A stretch of 55,539 nt of DNA from Cyanobacteria bacterium RI_101. Its GTDB lineage: Bacteria; Cyanobacteriota; Cyanobacteriia; Cyanobacteriales; Microcystaceae. The DNA lies in assembly GCA_016471375.1 (NCBI GenBank), contig WGLZ01000007.1:1-55539 (forward strand), given 5' to 3'. Below are positions 7,790 through 15,849 of the stretch, piece by piece. Both the position numbers and the translations under genes were made by a program. Numbering within the stretch: position 1 is the first letter of the stretch; the number at the start of each line of letters is the position of its first letter. Under the pieces are notes generated by a model. It was given only the letters and a program-made list of their open reading frames with translations. It searched no databases and was not told where the DNA came from.

Positions 7790-9004
7790 ATGTCTCCCAA
7801 TGGTCAGCTTGTCCTTCTCTTTTGTTTGTGGCTGTCCTGCTCCACCCTGACGGCCGGCGCCTATGGTTGGTTGCGCTTCCGGCAAAATCTGGATTTAGTC
7901 GCGCTTTTCCTCGCTCCCCCGCCGGCGCCCCTAGAACCCCTCAGCGACTTTCGCTTCTCCGACCCCGCCCCGCCGCCGCCGCCCATTACCCTCCGGCCCA
8001 GCCCCCTAGCAGTTAAACCGCCAGCGAGCTTGGCGCCGAAAACCGTTAAGCCCAAGCCCCCTTCCCCTTCTCCTCCCGTCGCGGCGGCGGTTAGCCCCTC
8101 CCCGGCTCTAAAACCCTCCCAAACCGGCATCCGGGGCCTGTACCTGAGCCGCTACGCCATTACCAACAACGCTAGTGAAGCCCAGATTCGTTCCCGAGTC
8201 CGGCGCTATAAGGCGTTGGGCGTCAACACCCTGATCCACGGCGTATGGGGCAACGGTTGCGCCATGTACCGGAGCGCGGCGCTGAAAAAGCACCTCGGCT
8301 TAGAAAGTTGTCCCAATCAATTTGAACCTCAATGGCTAGACTGGCTCATCGACGAAGCCCACCGTCAGGGAATGGAAGTCCACGCCTATTTTGAAAAGGG
8401 CATTAAGCTTGACCCCAATAGTCCCATTTTTGAGACGGCCCGGACGAAAGGCTGGTTAGCGCCGGGGGTGGACCGCACCTATCGAGGGGTCGAGCACTAT
8501 ATTTTGGATGTCGCTAATCCCGAGATTGCCGGACTCTTTCGGGATGTGTTGGTGGAATTCGTGCAAAAATACCCTCAAATTGACGCCGTTCAATGGGACG
8601 ACTACCTTGGCTACCATTCGGAAACCCCCAGCCCGCCGGAGCGGATTCGAGCCTTGACCCAGTTTGTGACGGGGATGCTCGGCGCCGCCAAAAAAGCCAA
8701 TCCCCGAGTGAAATTCGACCTCTGCCACCATAACCCCTACTGGGCTAAACGGTATTTTGCCGCCGATTGGCAGAATTGGCCGGTGGATCGGATTTTTATC
8801 CAGGCCTACAACGACGATAACTTTGCCGCCGAACTAGCCTACGCCCGGCGCTACCGGGGCCTTTCCCTCACCGAGCGCCAGGCTCACCGTTTCCCGGAAG
8901 TGTTGAAATCACGGGAGATTCGACATCTTTTTCTCTTTCCCCTAGCCGGCGCTCCCGAACAAACGGCGCGGTTGTTTCAACGCCTTGCGGACAATCCCCC
9001 CTAA
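7790..9004 (+). CDS. membrane-anchored family-10-like glycosyl hydrolase (GHL10)
   Basis: N-terminal hydrophobic segment (about 6-24) acts as signal or anchor. A long proline/alanine-rich linker follows (to about 115), then a GHL10 (DUF187-type) catalytic barrel: GIRGLYLSRYAITN, LIHGVWGNGC, GMEVHAYFEKGI and AVQWDDYLGYH, the latter with acidic residues in catalytic position. This points to an extracytoplasmic carbohydrate-active enzyme, possibly acting on cell-wall or envelope glycan. The ATG at 7790 is taken as start; an in-frame TTG at 7775 preceded by AGGG is an alternative. Its stop codon overlaps the convergent YheT gene by 4 bp. Confidence 0.8.
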   Translation: MSPNGQLVLLFCLWLSCSTLTAGAYGWLRFRQNLDLVALFLAPPPAPLEPLSDFRFSDPAPPPPPITLRPSPLAVKPPASLAPKTVKPKPPSPSPPVAAAVSPSPALKPSQTGIRGLYLSRYAITNNASEAQIRSRVRRYKALGVNTLIHGVWGNGCAMYRSAALKKHLGLESCPNQFEPQWLDWLIDEAHRQGMEVHAYFEKGIKLDPNSPIFETARTKGWLAPGVDRTYRGVEHYILDVANPEIAGLFRDVLVEFVQKYPQIDAVQWDDYLGYHSETPSPPERIRALTQFVTGMLGAAKKANPRVKFDLCHHNPYWAKRYFAADWQNWPVDRIFIQAYNDDNFAAELAYARRYRGLSLTERQAHRFPEVLKSREIRHLFLFPLAGAPEQTARLFQRLADNPP

Positions 9005-10077
9005 GCAATCGCGCTGAGGGGAATGGGACTTGAAACTTTTTGGGTCTCGACCCAGTCCAAAACCCGGTGAATTCCCCACCAGGGATCCGGATCTTGGGAC
9101 AAACGCTGTCCCTGAGGGCTGTTGTAGTAACCGACGTGGCCGCCCCTAGAGGTTAAACAGAGGTCTAGGAAGGGATTGTCCTGGGCGATGGCCCGGAGTT
9201 CCGGGATTAAAGACGGGTCAAAGAGCCGGTCGTCCTCGGCGTAAAGCAAATAGGTCGGTTTTTTCAACTGGGGCAAAAGGGGCAGGGCGCTGCTGGCTTG
9301 GTAATAGTCGCTCACGGTTTTGAAGCCCAGGGGCTTGATCACTAAGCCCTCGTCAAAGGCCCAAATACTATTGGCTTTTTTAATCACCTCTAAATCAAAA
9401 GCGCCGGGATGACACTCGTAAAGGCGCAAGGCTAATTGTTTCAGATTAGCGGCGATGGCTTTTTCAAAATAGCGCCCTAGGGGATGGGCCGTCAGGTAAC
9501 GGAGGGAGCGCTCCGATTCCAAACTAGGGCAAATGACGGCGCCGCCGCCGATTTCCGCCTCGCTTAAAGCCAACTCCGGCCCCCATTGAGAGAGGGTTTG
9601 TCCTTTCAAGACGCCCCAAAGCGCCAATTGCCCCCCCAGGGAATAGCCCCCAAACCAAAACGGCGCCGGCAAACCGAGAGCCTTCCCTTGAGCCGCCAAG
9701 CGACAAAAATCCTCCCCTTCGTAGAGACCGTCGGAGGTGAGGGCAGGAGAGAGTTCTCCTGTTCTGCCATGGCCGCGCCAGTCGAAGATCAACACCCCGT
9801 AGCCCCGCTCGTAGGCTCGTTTGGCCCAGAGGCGCAAAAACCATTGATTATCCAAATCCCCCGTGATGCCGTAGGTCATCACCCAGGTTCCCCTAGGGTT
9901 CGGGGGCAGAGCGTAGCGTCCATAGAGGGGAACCCCCCCGGCGCCGGTAAAGATATGCTCCTGATAAACCGGCTCCTGAGAGTTTAAATATTGCCAAGCT
10001 TCGGACGGCGCCCCCCAAGCGGTGTGGAGGGTCATTAAAAAGCCGTTACGGAGATACCAAGGCGGACGGAAAGTCAT
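9001..10077 (-). CDS. YheT-family alpha/beta hydrolase
   Basis: Alpha/beta-fold hydrolase of the YheT/ABHD1-3 family. It begins with the family-typical FRPPWYLRNGFLMTLHTA and has HG-like loop residues (TYGITGDLDNQW), the nucleophile elbow GYSLGG, acid AEDDRLF and the terminal histidine in SRGGHVGYY. The start is the ATG at 10077, eight bases after a GGAGGGAG ribosome-binding site. Upstream in-frame codons run through a CAGATTTCAG-type repeat and are unlikely to be coding. Probably a lipid or short-chain esterase; the substrate is unknown. Length about 358 residues. Confidence 0.87.
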   Translation of the reverse strand: MTFRPPWYLRNGFLMTLHTAWGAPSEAWQYLNSQEPVYQEHIFTGAGGVPLYGRYALPPNPRGTWVMTYGITGDLDNQWFLRLWAKRAYERGYGVLIFDWRGHGRTGELSPALTSDGLYEGEDFCRLAAQGKALGLPAPFWFGGYSLGGQLALWGVLKGQTLSQWGPELALSEAEIGGGAVICPSLESERSLRYLTAHPLGRYFEKAIAANLKQLALRLYECHPGAFDLEVIKKANSIWAFDEGLVIKPLGFKTVSDYYQASSALPLLPQLKKPTYLLYAEDDRLFDPSLIPELRAIAQDNPFLDLCLTSRGGHVGYYNSPQGQRLSQDPDPWWGIHRVLDWVETQKVSSPIPLSAIA

Positions 10078-10112
10078 GGCGTTTACTCCCTCCATAGCGC
10101 GCAAAACAACGC

Positions 10113-10143
10113 CTGAAATCTGAAATCTGTCATCTGAAATCTG
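10113..10143. repeat. CTGAAATCTG-type short repeat array
   Basis: Three to four degenerate copies of TGAAATCTG / CAGATTTCA fill the gap between the YheT gene and the stop codon of the upstream small membrane protein. The same family occurs near 26306-26340 and 42243-42276. It is noncoding. Confidence 0.7.
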
Positions 10144-10144
10144 T

Positions 10145-10486
10145 TTATTTCCCGTCTTGTGCGGAATTTGCCTGACCCTTAACGGTCTTCTGGCGGGCTT
10201 TGATATAGGCCTTAGCGTCCTTTCTAACCTGTTCAATATTGAGGGGAACAAACTTCACCGTGGGTTGGGTCGGCGCTTTTTCGTCTTTATCCGCAGAGGT
10301 CTGGGGTAAATTGAGGCGCTGAACCGGGTTTTCCGAGGGCTGGGCCACCCCCTTAATGGCTTCGTCCCCGAGACGATAGCCCAGATAGGCGCTGGCTAGG
10401 GCGCAAAGGCCGACGGCGCCGAAAATTAAGAGGGGAATAGAGGTCGACGGTCTTTCGACAGAGGAATTGGGCAGGCTTTTAAACAT
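10145..10486 (-). CDS. small single-pass membrane protein downstream of petD
   Basis: 113 residues. A short N-terminus, one transmembrane segment (about 17-41, IPLLIFGAVGLCALASAYLGYRLG), then a hydrophilic, lysine-rich tail with KDAKAYIKARQKTVKG. I do not recognise a characterised family. It lies 90 bp after petD on the same strand, but a strong intrinsic terminator sits in that gap, so it is probably transcribed mainly from its own promoter or by read-through. A thylakoid location is only a guess from the neighbourhood. Confidence 0.6.
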   Translation of the reverse strand: MFKSLPNSSVERPSTSIPLLIFGAVGLCALASAYLGYRLGDEAIKGVAQPSENPVQRLNLPQTSADKDEKAPTQPTVKFVPLNIEQVRKDAKAYIKARQKTVKGQANSAQDGK

Positions 10487-10514
10487 AGGTCAAGGGGCGG
10501 CGCCGATAAACAAA

Positions 10515-10537
10515 ATCCCCCTAGATAGAAGGGGGAT
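10515..10537 (-). terminator. intrinsic terminator of petB-petD
   Basis: On the minus strand an 8-bp stem (ATCCCCCT paired with AGGGGGAT) with a 7-base loop is followed directly by TTTTG. It lies 40-62 bp after the petD stop codon and before the next gene on the same strand, as expected for the end of the petBD transcript. Confidence 0.75.
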
Positions 10538-10576
10538 GTTAGAGGTTTTAACACAAGAGGGGGCGATTTTCCCGAT

Positions 10577-11059
10577 TTAGAAAAGACCCAGGGTCAGGGA
10601 CTTGTCAATGGGGAAGGTCGCTCCGGCGCCGAGCCAGATAGCCGCGGCGGTGCCAAAGAGGAAAACGGTCATGGCGATGGGGCGCCGGAAGGGGTTTTGG
10701 AACTTGTTGACGCTCTCGATGAAGGGCACCGACATTAAGCCCAGGGGAATGGCCGCCATACAGGCGATTCCCAGTAGTTTATTGGGGAGAATCCGCAGAA
10801 TTTGGAAAGTGGGATAAAGATACCACTCCGGTAGGATTTCCAAAGGCGTGGCGAAGGGATCGGCGGGTTCTCCAATCAAAGCGGGGTCAAGGATCGCCAG
10901 ACCGGTAATCAGACCGATGGCGCCCATGATGCAGATGGGGAACATGTAGAGAATATCGTTGGGCCAAGCGGGTTCGCCGTAGTAGTTGTGGCCCATGCCT
11001 TTGGCCAACTTGGCCCGTAAATCGGGATCGCTGAGGTCGGGTTTTTTGATAATAGTCAC
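10577..11059 (-). CDS. petD: cytochrome b6f complex subunit IV
   Basis: Thylakoid membrane subunit that, with cytochrome b6, forms the quinol-oxidising core of the b6f complex. The 160 residues match the family throughout: [32 protein letters not shown], the Qo-site PEWY motif in [14 protein letters not shown], and three transmembrane helices. The start codon is GTG at 11059-11057, eight bases after AAGGAG. It is the second gene of petB-petD, 103 bp after petB, and is followed by a hairpin terminator. Confidence 0.98.
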   Translation of the reverse strand: MTIIKKPDLSDPDLRAKLAKGMGHNYYGEPAWPNDILYMFPICIMGAIGLITGLAILDPALIGEPADPFATPLEILPEWYLYPTFQILRILPNKLLGIACMAAIPLGLMSVPFIESVNKFQNPFRRPIAMTVFLFGTAAAIWLGAGATFPIDKSLTLGLF

Positions 11060-11162
11060 AGGAGTGTTCTCCTTAAGGGTAAAGCCGGTTATTAAGGAAA
11101 CGGGGCAGGTTTTTCTAGCTTAAGGGGTTCCTTCTAGAAAAGTCCCGGCGCCGGACAAAACG

Positions 11163-11831
11163 TTACAAAGGGCCGGAAATGCCTTGTTTGCGGATCATCA
11201 GGAAGTGGAGCAGGAGCAACACGGCGATAATCCAGGGCAGAACGAAGGTGTGCAGGCTGTAGAAGCGGGTTAAGGTGGCTTGTCCCACGCTTTCGCTTCC
11301 CCGCATCAGGGTCACCAATTGGTCGCCCACCACGGGAATGGCCGCGGGCACGCCGGAAACGATTTTCACCGCCCAGTAGCCGACTTGATCCCAGGGGAGG
11401 GAATAACCGGTCACTCCGAAGGAAACGGTGGTCACGGCCAGCATCACGCCCACCACCCAGGTTAATTCCCGAGGTTTTTTAAAGCCGCCGGTAAGATAAA
11501 CCCGGAAAACGTGGAGGATCATCATCAACACCATCATGCTGGCGGACCAGCGATGGATAGAGCGGATCAGCCAACCGAAGTTGACTTCGTTCATGATGTA
11601 TTGGACAGAGGCAAAGGCTTCCGCGACCGTCGGCTTGTAATAGAAGGTCATGGCGAAGCCAGTGGCGAACTGGATCAGGAAGCAAGTCAGGGTGATTCCG
11701 CCCAGGCAGTAGAAAATATTAACGTGGGGGGGAACATACTTGCTGGCAATGTCGTCAGAGATAGCTTGTACCTCTAGGCGGTCATTGAACCATTGAAAGA
11801 CTTTTGATTCGGTGACTTCTTTAGAAAACAT
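11163..11831 (-). CDS. petB: cytochrome b6
   Basis: Heme-bearing core subunit of the cytochrome b6f complex with four transmembrane helices. Seen: the covalent heme-ci cysteine in NIFYCLGG (residue 42 with this start), paired heme-ligating histidines in RSIHRW and MILHVFR and again in YSLHTFVLP and [12 protein letters not shown], and the conserved C-terminus KQGISGPL. 222 residues with the [16 protein letters not shown]-terminus that is common in cyanobacteria. The 221-bp leader up to the hemW stop contains a GTTACATT element (on the minus strand, near 11984) that resembles one half of an RpaB/HLR1 box; no second half was found. Confidence 0.98.
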   Translation of the reverse strand: MFSKEVTESKVFQWFNDRLEVQAISDDIASKYVPPHVNIFYCLGGITLTCFLIQFATGFAMTFYYKPTVAEAFASVQYIMNEVNFGWLIRSIHRWSASMMVLMMILHVFRVYLTGGFKKPRELTWVVGVMLAVTTVSFGVTGYSLPWDQVGYWAVKIVSGVPAAIPVVGDQLVTLMRGSESVGQATLTRFYSLHTFVLPWIIAVLLLLHFLMIRKQGISGPL

Positions 11832-12052
11832 TGAAGCTGAACTTCTCTAAGGATTAAGGAGGGATGGGGACGACCCGGAGGGGGCCGGAATCGGGCTATG
11901 ATTAGCGTACTATGACGGGTTGCAGGAGGCATAGGGGGGTGGCTTTCCTCCTTGACGGAAGCGTCAGCCCACCATTAAAAAATGTAACACAGCTTTAAGG
12001 TTCGGAAAAGCGAAGCCGGCGCCGTTTTCTTCCGCCCTCATCCCCCGGCCCT

Positions 12053-13303
12053 TTATAAAACCGCAAACAAATCCGCCAAAATTCGGTTTGACCGCAAAAA
12101 TCCCTCCGGCGCCGTCAGTCGGAGTCTCTGCCCGCCATCCCCCGGCTTTAATTCTGGCCCATGCTCTTCCATGTCGAAAATTTCCCCGTAACCCTCTTGA
12201 AGGTAGGGTTCCAGACAGCGCCAAAAAGCGCGCTCTTCCTTAGGAGATAGGTCTTTCAGCAAAGGCTTTAACGCCACGCCTTCTCTCAGCCGTAGCCCCA
12301 ACATCAGAGTTTCTAACAGTTGCTCTCGACGGGAAAGGGGCGGTTCCGGCGCCTGGGGTAAGGATTGAACCCAAGCGTAATACTCGGCCCGGGTTCGGGG
12401 TCTGCTGACGCGGGCGCCGTCGAGGTAACTGGCGGCGCCGAGGCCAAAGCCGTAGTAGGCTTGATTGCGCCAATAGACTAAGTTATGGCGACACTGGCGA
12501 CCGGGGCGGGCGTAGTTGGAAATTTCGTAGTGGTCAAAGCCTCCTTGGGTCAAGGTTTCATGGGCGAGGCTATACATCTGGGCCGTTAACTCCTGGGGCG
12601 GGAGCGGCGCCGCTTCCGGCTGGAACCGCTTGCCAAAGACCGTGCCGGGCTCCACCGCGAGATCGTAACCGGAGAGGTGACTTGGCCCCGCCGCTAGCGC
12701 CTCTGTTAAAGACTGGCGCCAATCTTCTAGAGTTTGACCCGGCAGGCCGGAGATCAGGTCTAGACTCCAGTTCTCAAACCCGACCTGACGGAGCAGGTTA
12801 ATGGCTTCGTCGATGTCCCGGCGCCGGTGGTGACGTCCGAGGGCGGTTAAGTGATAATCCTGAAAAGCTTGGACGCCTAAACTGAGCCGGTTAATTCCGA
12901 GATCTTGATAGCGCCGGAGTTGGGGCAAATCAAAGGTTCCGGGGTCGATTTCGAGGGAAATTTCCAAGTCGGCGCCGAAGCCAAACAGTTTTTCCAGCCG
13001 GACTAACAGGCGCTCTAGGGCGTCCAGGGGAAAAAGGGAGGGGGTGCCGCCGCCAAAAAAGACCGACGTTAACGGCGCCGACCCGGTCGCGGTCTGAATT
13101 TCCTGAATTAAAGCCGCTTCGTAGTCTTGAACTAAACGGGAGGCGCCGAGATCCTGCCGGGGCCCCACCGCCACGATGGGAAAATCGCAGTAAAAGCAAC
13201 GTTGGCGGCAGAAAGGGAGATGGATATAGGCCGCTCGGGGGAGAGATGGGGGGGGATCGGCGCCGCTTTTGTCTAGGATCTTAGCCTCCCTAATCGTCAT
13301 CAT
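12053..13303 (-). CDS. hemW: radical SAM heme chaperone HemW
   Basis: Cytosolic radical-SAM protein that binds heme and a 4Fe-4S cluster and is thought to deliver heme to membrane acceptors. The cluster motif is C32-x3-C36-x2-C39 in LPFCRQRCFYCDF, with the HemW-type CDF ending rather than the extra cysteine of HemN. GGGTPSLF, GINRLSLGVQAF and DLISGLPGQT follow, and a HemN-C-like domain occupies the last third. The start is the first of two adjacent ATGs, 11-12 bases after AGGAGA. Older databases often mislabel this family as oxygen-independent coproporphyrinogen oxidase. It lies upstream of petB on the same strand. Confidence 0.92.
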   Translation of the reverse strand: MMTIREAKILDKSGADPPPSLPRAAYIHLPFCRQRCFYCDFPIVAVGPRQDLGASRLVQDYEAALIQEIQTATGSAPLTSVFFGGGTPSLFPLDALERLLVRLEKLFGFGADLEISLEIDPGTFDLPQLRRYQDLGINRLSLGVQAFQDYHLTALGRHHRRRDIDEAINLLRQVGFENWSLDLISGLPGQTLEDWRQSLTEALAAGPSHLSGYDLAVEPGTVFGKRFQPEAAPLPPQELTAQMYSLAHETLTQGGFDHYEISNYARPGRQCRHNLVYWRNQAYYGFGLGAASYLDGARVSRPRTRAEYYAWVQSLPQAPEPPLSRREQLLETLMLGLRLREGVALKPLLKDLSPKEERAFWRCLEPYLQEGYGEIFDMEEHGPELKPGDGGQRLRLTAPEGFLRSNRILADLFAVL

Positions 13304-13436
13304 TAAACTTTAAATCTCCTTATCAGTCTTTATCAGTCTAAAGAAATGGCCGGCGCCGAGGTGGCCTTAAAACTGGAGAAGACGGCGCCGGATACCCCAC
13401 AATAGGAGGAAACGGATTCTCGACGGAGACGCTCGC

Positions 13437-14318
13437 ATGTTGGCTTTGATTTTAGCCGCGACGGTGGCCCTAGCTAGTTTGATCTTCTTTTTCTCGGCCT
13501 TTTTCGCCCCCAAACTGCACCGCCAGGACGACTTTTTCTGGAGCGGCATCGGCTTATTTTACGCCTTAGTCCTCTGGGTCTGCGCCCAGCGCCTGACGGG
13601 GGGCGTTTTGCTGGGGCAACTGGCCGCGGTGGCGCTCATTTTAGGTTTCGCCTGGCAGACCCTGAAACTGAGAAGCGCCTTAGCCAACAGCGCCGTTCCC
13701 CTAGAGAGTCCCGGCTTCTCTTTCCTGGGCTGGCTCCAGGGCGGGCGGCGGACGACGAAGCCGCCGCAAAAAATGACCGCTCCGACCCCGGCGCCCGCCG
13801 TCGTTGAACCCGTCGCTCCAGAGATTCCCGAACCCGCGGAAATCCCCCCGGCGCCGACGGCGGAAGTTAACGTCCCCGAAACCCCTTCAGAAGTTGTCGC
13901 CGAAGCGGTTCCAGAGGAGGTTAACCCCCCCGAACCCGTCTCGACGCCTAATCCCAAACCGGCGCCGGTTAAAGCCAAAGGCAAACCTTGGCAGGGCCTG
14001 TTTGGGAAAAAATCCCCCCCGAAAACCGAGCCTTTAGACTCAGAGGATTGGGACGAGCCGGAACCCGGCGCCGTTTCTGCGGCAGTGGCGGAGGAAATCT
14101 TAGAAGAGCTAGAGGAACTGGAAAACCTCGGCGCCGAGGCCCTGGAGAGTTCCGACGCCGTTACGGTCATCGAATCCGTCGTTCAGATTGTTAAAGACCC
14201 CGCTCCAGAGCCTGAATCCCTAACGGCGCCGTCGGAAACTCTAGAAACAGAAATCCCGGAAAATCCAGATCCTTCCCCAGATTCTCCCGGGGAACAAACG
14301 CCTAGTGAATCCCCCTAA
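13437..14318 (+). CDS. ycf66: Ycf66-family membrane protein with long acidic tail
   Basis: The N-terminus (1-90) has two or three transmembrane helices (MLALILAATVALASLIFFF; FWSGIGLFYALVLWVCAQR; LLGQLAAVALILGFAWQTL), the Ycf66 pattern of cyanobacteria and plastids. The rest is a disordered proline/glutamate-rich tail. The ATG is eight bases after GGAGA. The stop codon is the TAA inside a CCCCCTAAATCCCCC-type dispersed repeat, so the last codons come from the repeat and the native C-terminus may have been altered. Function unknown; a thylakoid role is assumed from distribution. Confidence 0.82.
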   Translation: MLALILAATVALASLIFFFSAFFAPKLHRQDDFFWSGIGLFYALVLWVCAQRLTGGVLLGQLAAVALILGFAWQTLKLRSALANSAVPLESPGFSFLGWLQGGRRTTKPPQKMTAPTPAPAVVEPVAPEIPEPAEIPPAPTAEVNVPETPSEVVAEAVPEEVNPPEPVSTPNPKPAPVKAKGKPWQGLFGKKSPPKTEPLDSEDWDEPEPGAVSAAVAEEILEELEELENLGAEALESSDAVTVIESVVQIVKDPAPEPESLTAPSETLETEIPENPDPSPDSPGEQTPSESP

Positions 14319-14540
14319 ATCCCCCTTTGCAAGGGGGACTTTGAAGCCGGTTCTCCCCTTTAAAAGGCTACCGTGTACATAGTACATACAAGTCTTTGGT
14401 TTTGTCATTAACCTTATCTCGCCCCCTAAATCCCCCAATTCTGGGGGACTTTGAACTCAGAAAAGCTCCGAACTCCCCCCAAAATTGGGGGGCTGGGGGG
14501 GGCAAAACGAGGCTGATGGGAAAAGGGGGGTTAGGGGGGA
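14311..14540. repeat. cluster of CCCCCTAAATCCCCC-type palindromic repeats
   Basis: Three related hairpin-forming units: 14311-14340 (CCCCTTT, GC, AAGGGGG arms), 14422-14452 (TCCCCCAATT, CTGGGGGA arms) and 14474-14500 (CTCCCCCC, AAAATT, GGGGGG arms), with a final GGGGGGTTAGGGGGGA at 14525-14540. The same family recurs at 22222, 24143, 26421 and 51715. They are probably nonautonomous palindromic repeats. The first unit overlaps the end of ycf66. Confidence 0.8.
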
Positions 14541-14555
14541 TAAAACTTGCTGATC

Positions 14556-14597
14556 ACTGCTCACTGATAACTGCTCACTGATAACCGCTCACTGAAA
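14556..14597 (+). repeat. 14-bp tandem repeat, three units, abutting raf1 start
   Basis: ACTGCTCACTGATA occurs at 14556-14569 and 14570-14583 exactly, and as ACCGCTCACTGAAA at 14584-14597. The third copy ends on the base before the raf1 ATG, so the repeat occupies the normal ribosome-binding-site position and no Shine-Dalgarno sequence is present. Confidence 0.85.
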
Positions 14598-15656
14598 ATG
14601 CCCGATTCCTTGACCCCCGACCAAGCCCAAGCCTTGCTCCAATCCCTCCTTCAGAAAGAAGGCTCCTGGGTGGAGTGGGGGCAAAAGTGTCAGCGCCTCC
14701 AGCAGAGCGGCTACAGCGCCGAGGCTATTTTTGAAGCTACTGGTTTCCAGAAAGTTCAACAAAATTTGGTCATCGTCGCCAGTCAGGTCTATGAAAGTTT
14801 AGTCCGGGGCGGCGCCGGGGAAGAGACCCTTCGGTATTACCTGGGGCCCAAAAGCGACGTGCTCTACGAATTGCGGATTTTAAATCAGGAGCAACGAGCC
14901 AGCGTCGCCCAGGCGGCCCAAAGCCACCGGCTGGAAGCGGAAGACGCCAAGGAATTAGCCCGAGCCGTTCAGGAAATCAGTCGTTTATCCCAACTGCCCG
15001 CGGGTTTTACCGCCCATCCCGGCGACGCTCTGGCTTACCAATGTTGGCGCCGGGCTAAACAAAAACGGGAGTTGCCGGAGCGGGCCCGTCTCATCGCCAA
15101 GGGGCTAAAATTCGCCGCTTCCCCCGGCGCTCGTCAACTGCTAGAGGGCTTACTGCTGGACTTCGGCGCCGCGCCCTCCGCCCAGGCGCCCCTCCTGCCC
15201 CTCTACCGTTTGGAGCAGGACGAGGAAGCCGCCCGCCTGATTCCCGTGGCGGGAACCTTGCCCTTAACCCCGGAGCAAATTACCCAAGTTCCTTCGTTAA
15301 AACCAGCGGAACCCTTCGGCGTCGCGACCGCCCCTAAAAATTGCGCCCTAGCGCCGATTCCGGGCTGGCAAGCCATTTTAACAGCGGTAGATCCCGTCGC
15401 TTTTCTAGCCCTAGCTCAGGAGGTAACCCCGACGGCGCCCCAACCCCAGGAACCGGTTTTAGTGGTGATAGACCGGGGACAACAACAGTGGAATCCCCAG
15501 AGTTATTTTCTAGTCGGCCAAGACGACCAAGCCGCGGTTCAGTGGTCTGGAGACCCTCTAACCGGGCCGATTTTAGGACAGGTGATTGTGGTCTTGCGGC
15601 CGAAACGGATTTTGGATGAAAATCATCTTCTAGAACCTTGGCAGATGGACGACTAG
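14598..15656 (+). CDS. raf1: Rubisco accumulation factor 1
   Basis: Cytosolic assembly chaperone that brackets Rubisco large-subunit dimers and promotes L8 formation. The 352 residues show the Raf1 order: an alpha-helical N-domain (QALLQSLLQKEGSWVEWGQKCQRLQQSGYS... region, 12-190), a proline/alanine linker, and a beta-rich C-domain (about 205-352) ending in IVVLRPKRILDENHLLEPWQ. The start is at ATG 14598, directly after a 14-bp tandem repeat. Dispersed repeats separate it from ycf66, so it probably has its own promoter or relies on read-through. Confidence 0.9.
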   Translation: MPDSLTPDQAQALLQSLLQKEGSWVEWGQKCQRLQQSGYSAEAIFEATGFQKVQQNLVIVASQVYESLVRGGAGEETLRYYLGPKSDVLYELRILNQEQRASVAQAAQSHRLEAEDAKELARAVQEISRLSQLPAGFTAHPGDALAYQCWRRAKQKRELPERARLIAKGLKFAASPGARQLLEGLLLDFGAAPSAQAPLLPLYRLEQDEEAARLIPVAGTLPLTPEQITQVPSLKPAEPFGVATAPKNCALAPIPGWQAILTAVDPVAFLALAQEVTPTAPQPQEPVLVVIDRGQQQWNPQSYFLVGQDDQAAVQWSGDPLTGPILGQVIVVLRPKRILDENHLLEPWQMDD

Positions 15657-15849
15657 AGCGCCTATCTCTTCAGGCGTCCGGGACTCCCAGATTAATCTTT
15701 GAGTAGAGCGGTCGGCGGCCCTCTAAGAGCTGTTCTCAGGGGGCTGACCCTCCCCCTTGCCCCCGCCCTAGGCAGGATTAAGAACTATGGCATTATTTTA
15801 TTTTTGAATTAAAATTTGCTAAACTTGACCTTCTTTCCTGAATCCGGTT

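Noticed and set aside
10078-10251. N-terminal extension of the YheT hydrolase
   Set aside because: It is translated from a CTGAAATCTG repeat array and overlaps the preceding gene; a good ribosome-binding site supports ATG 10077.
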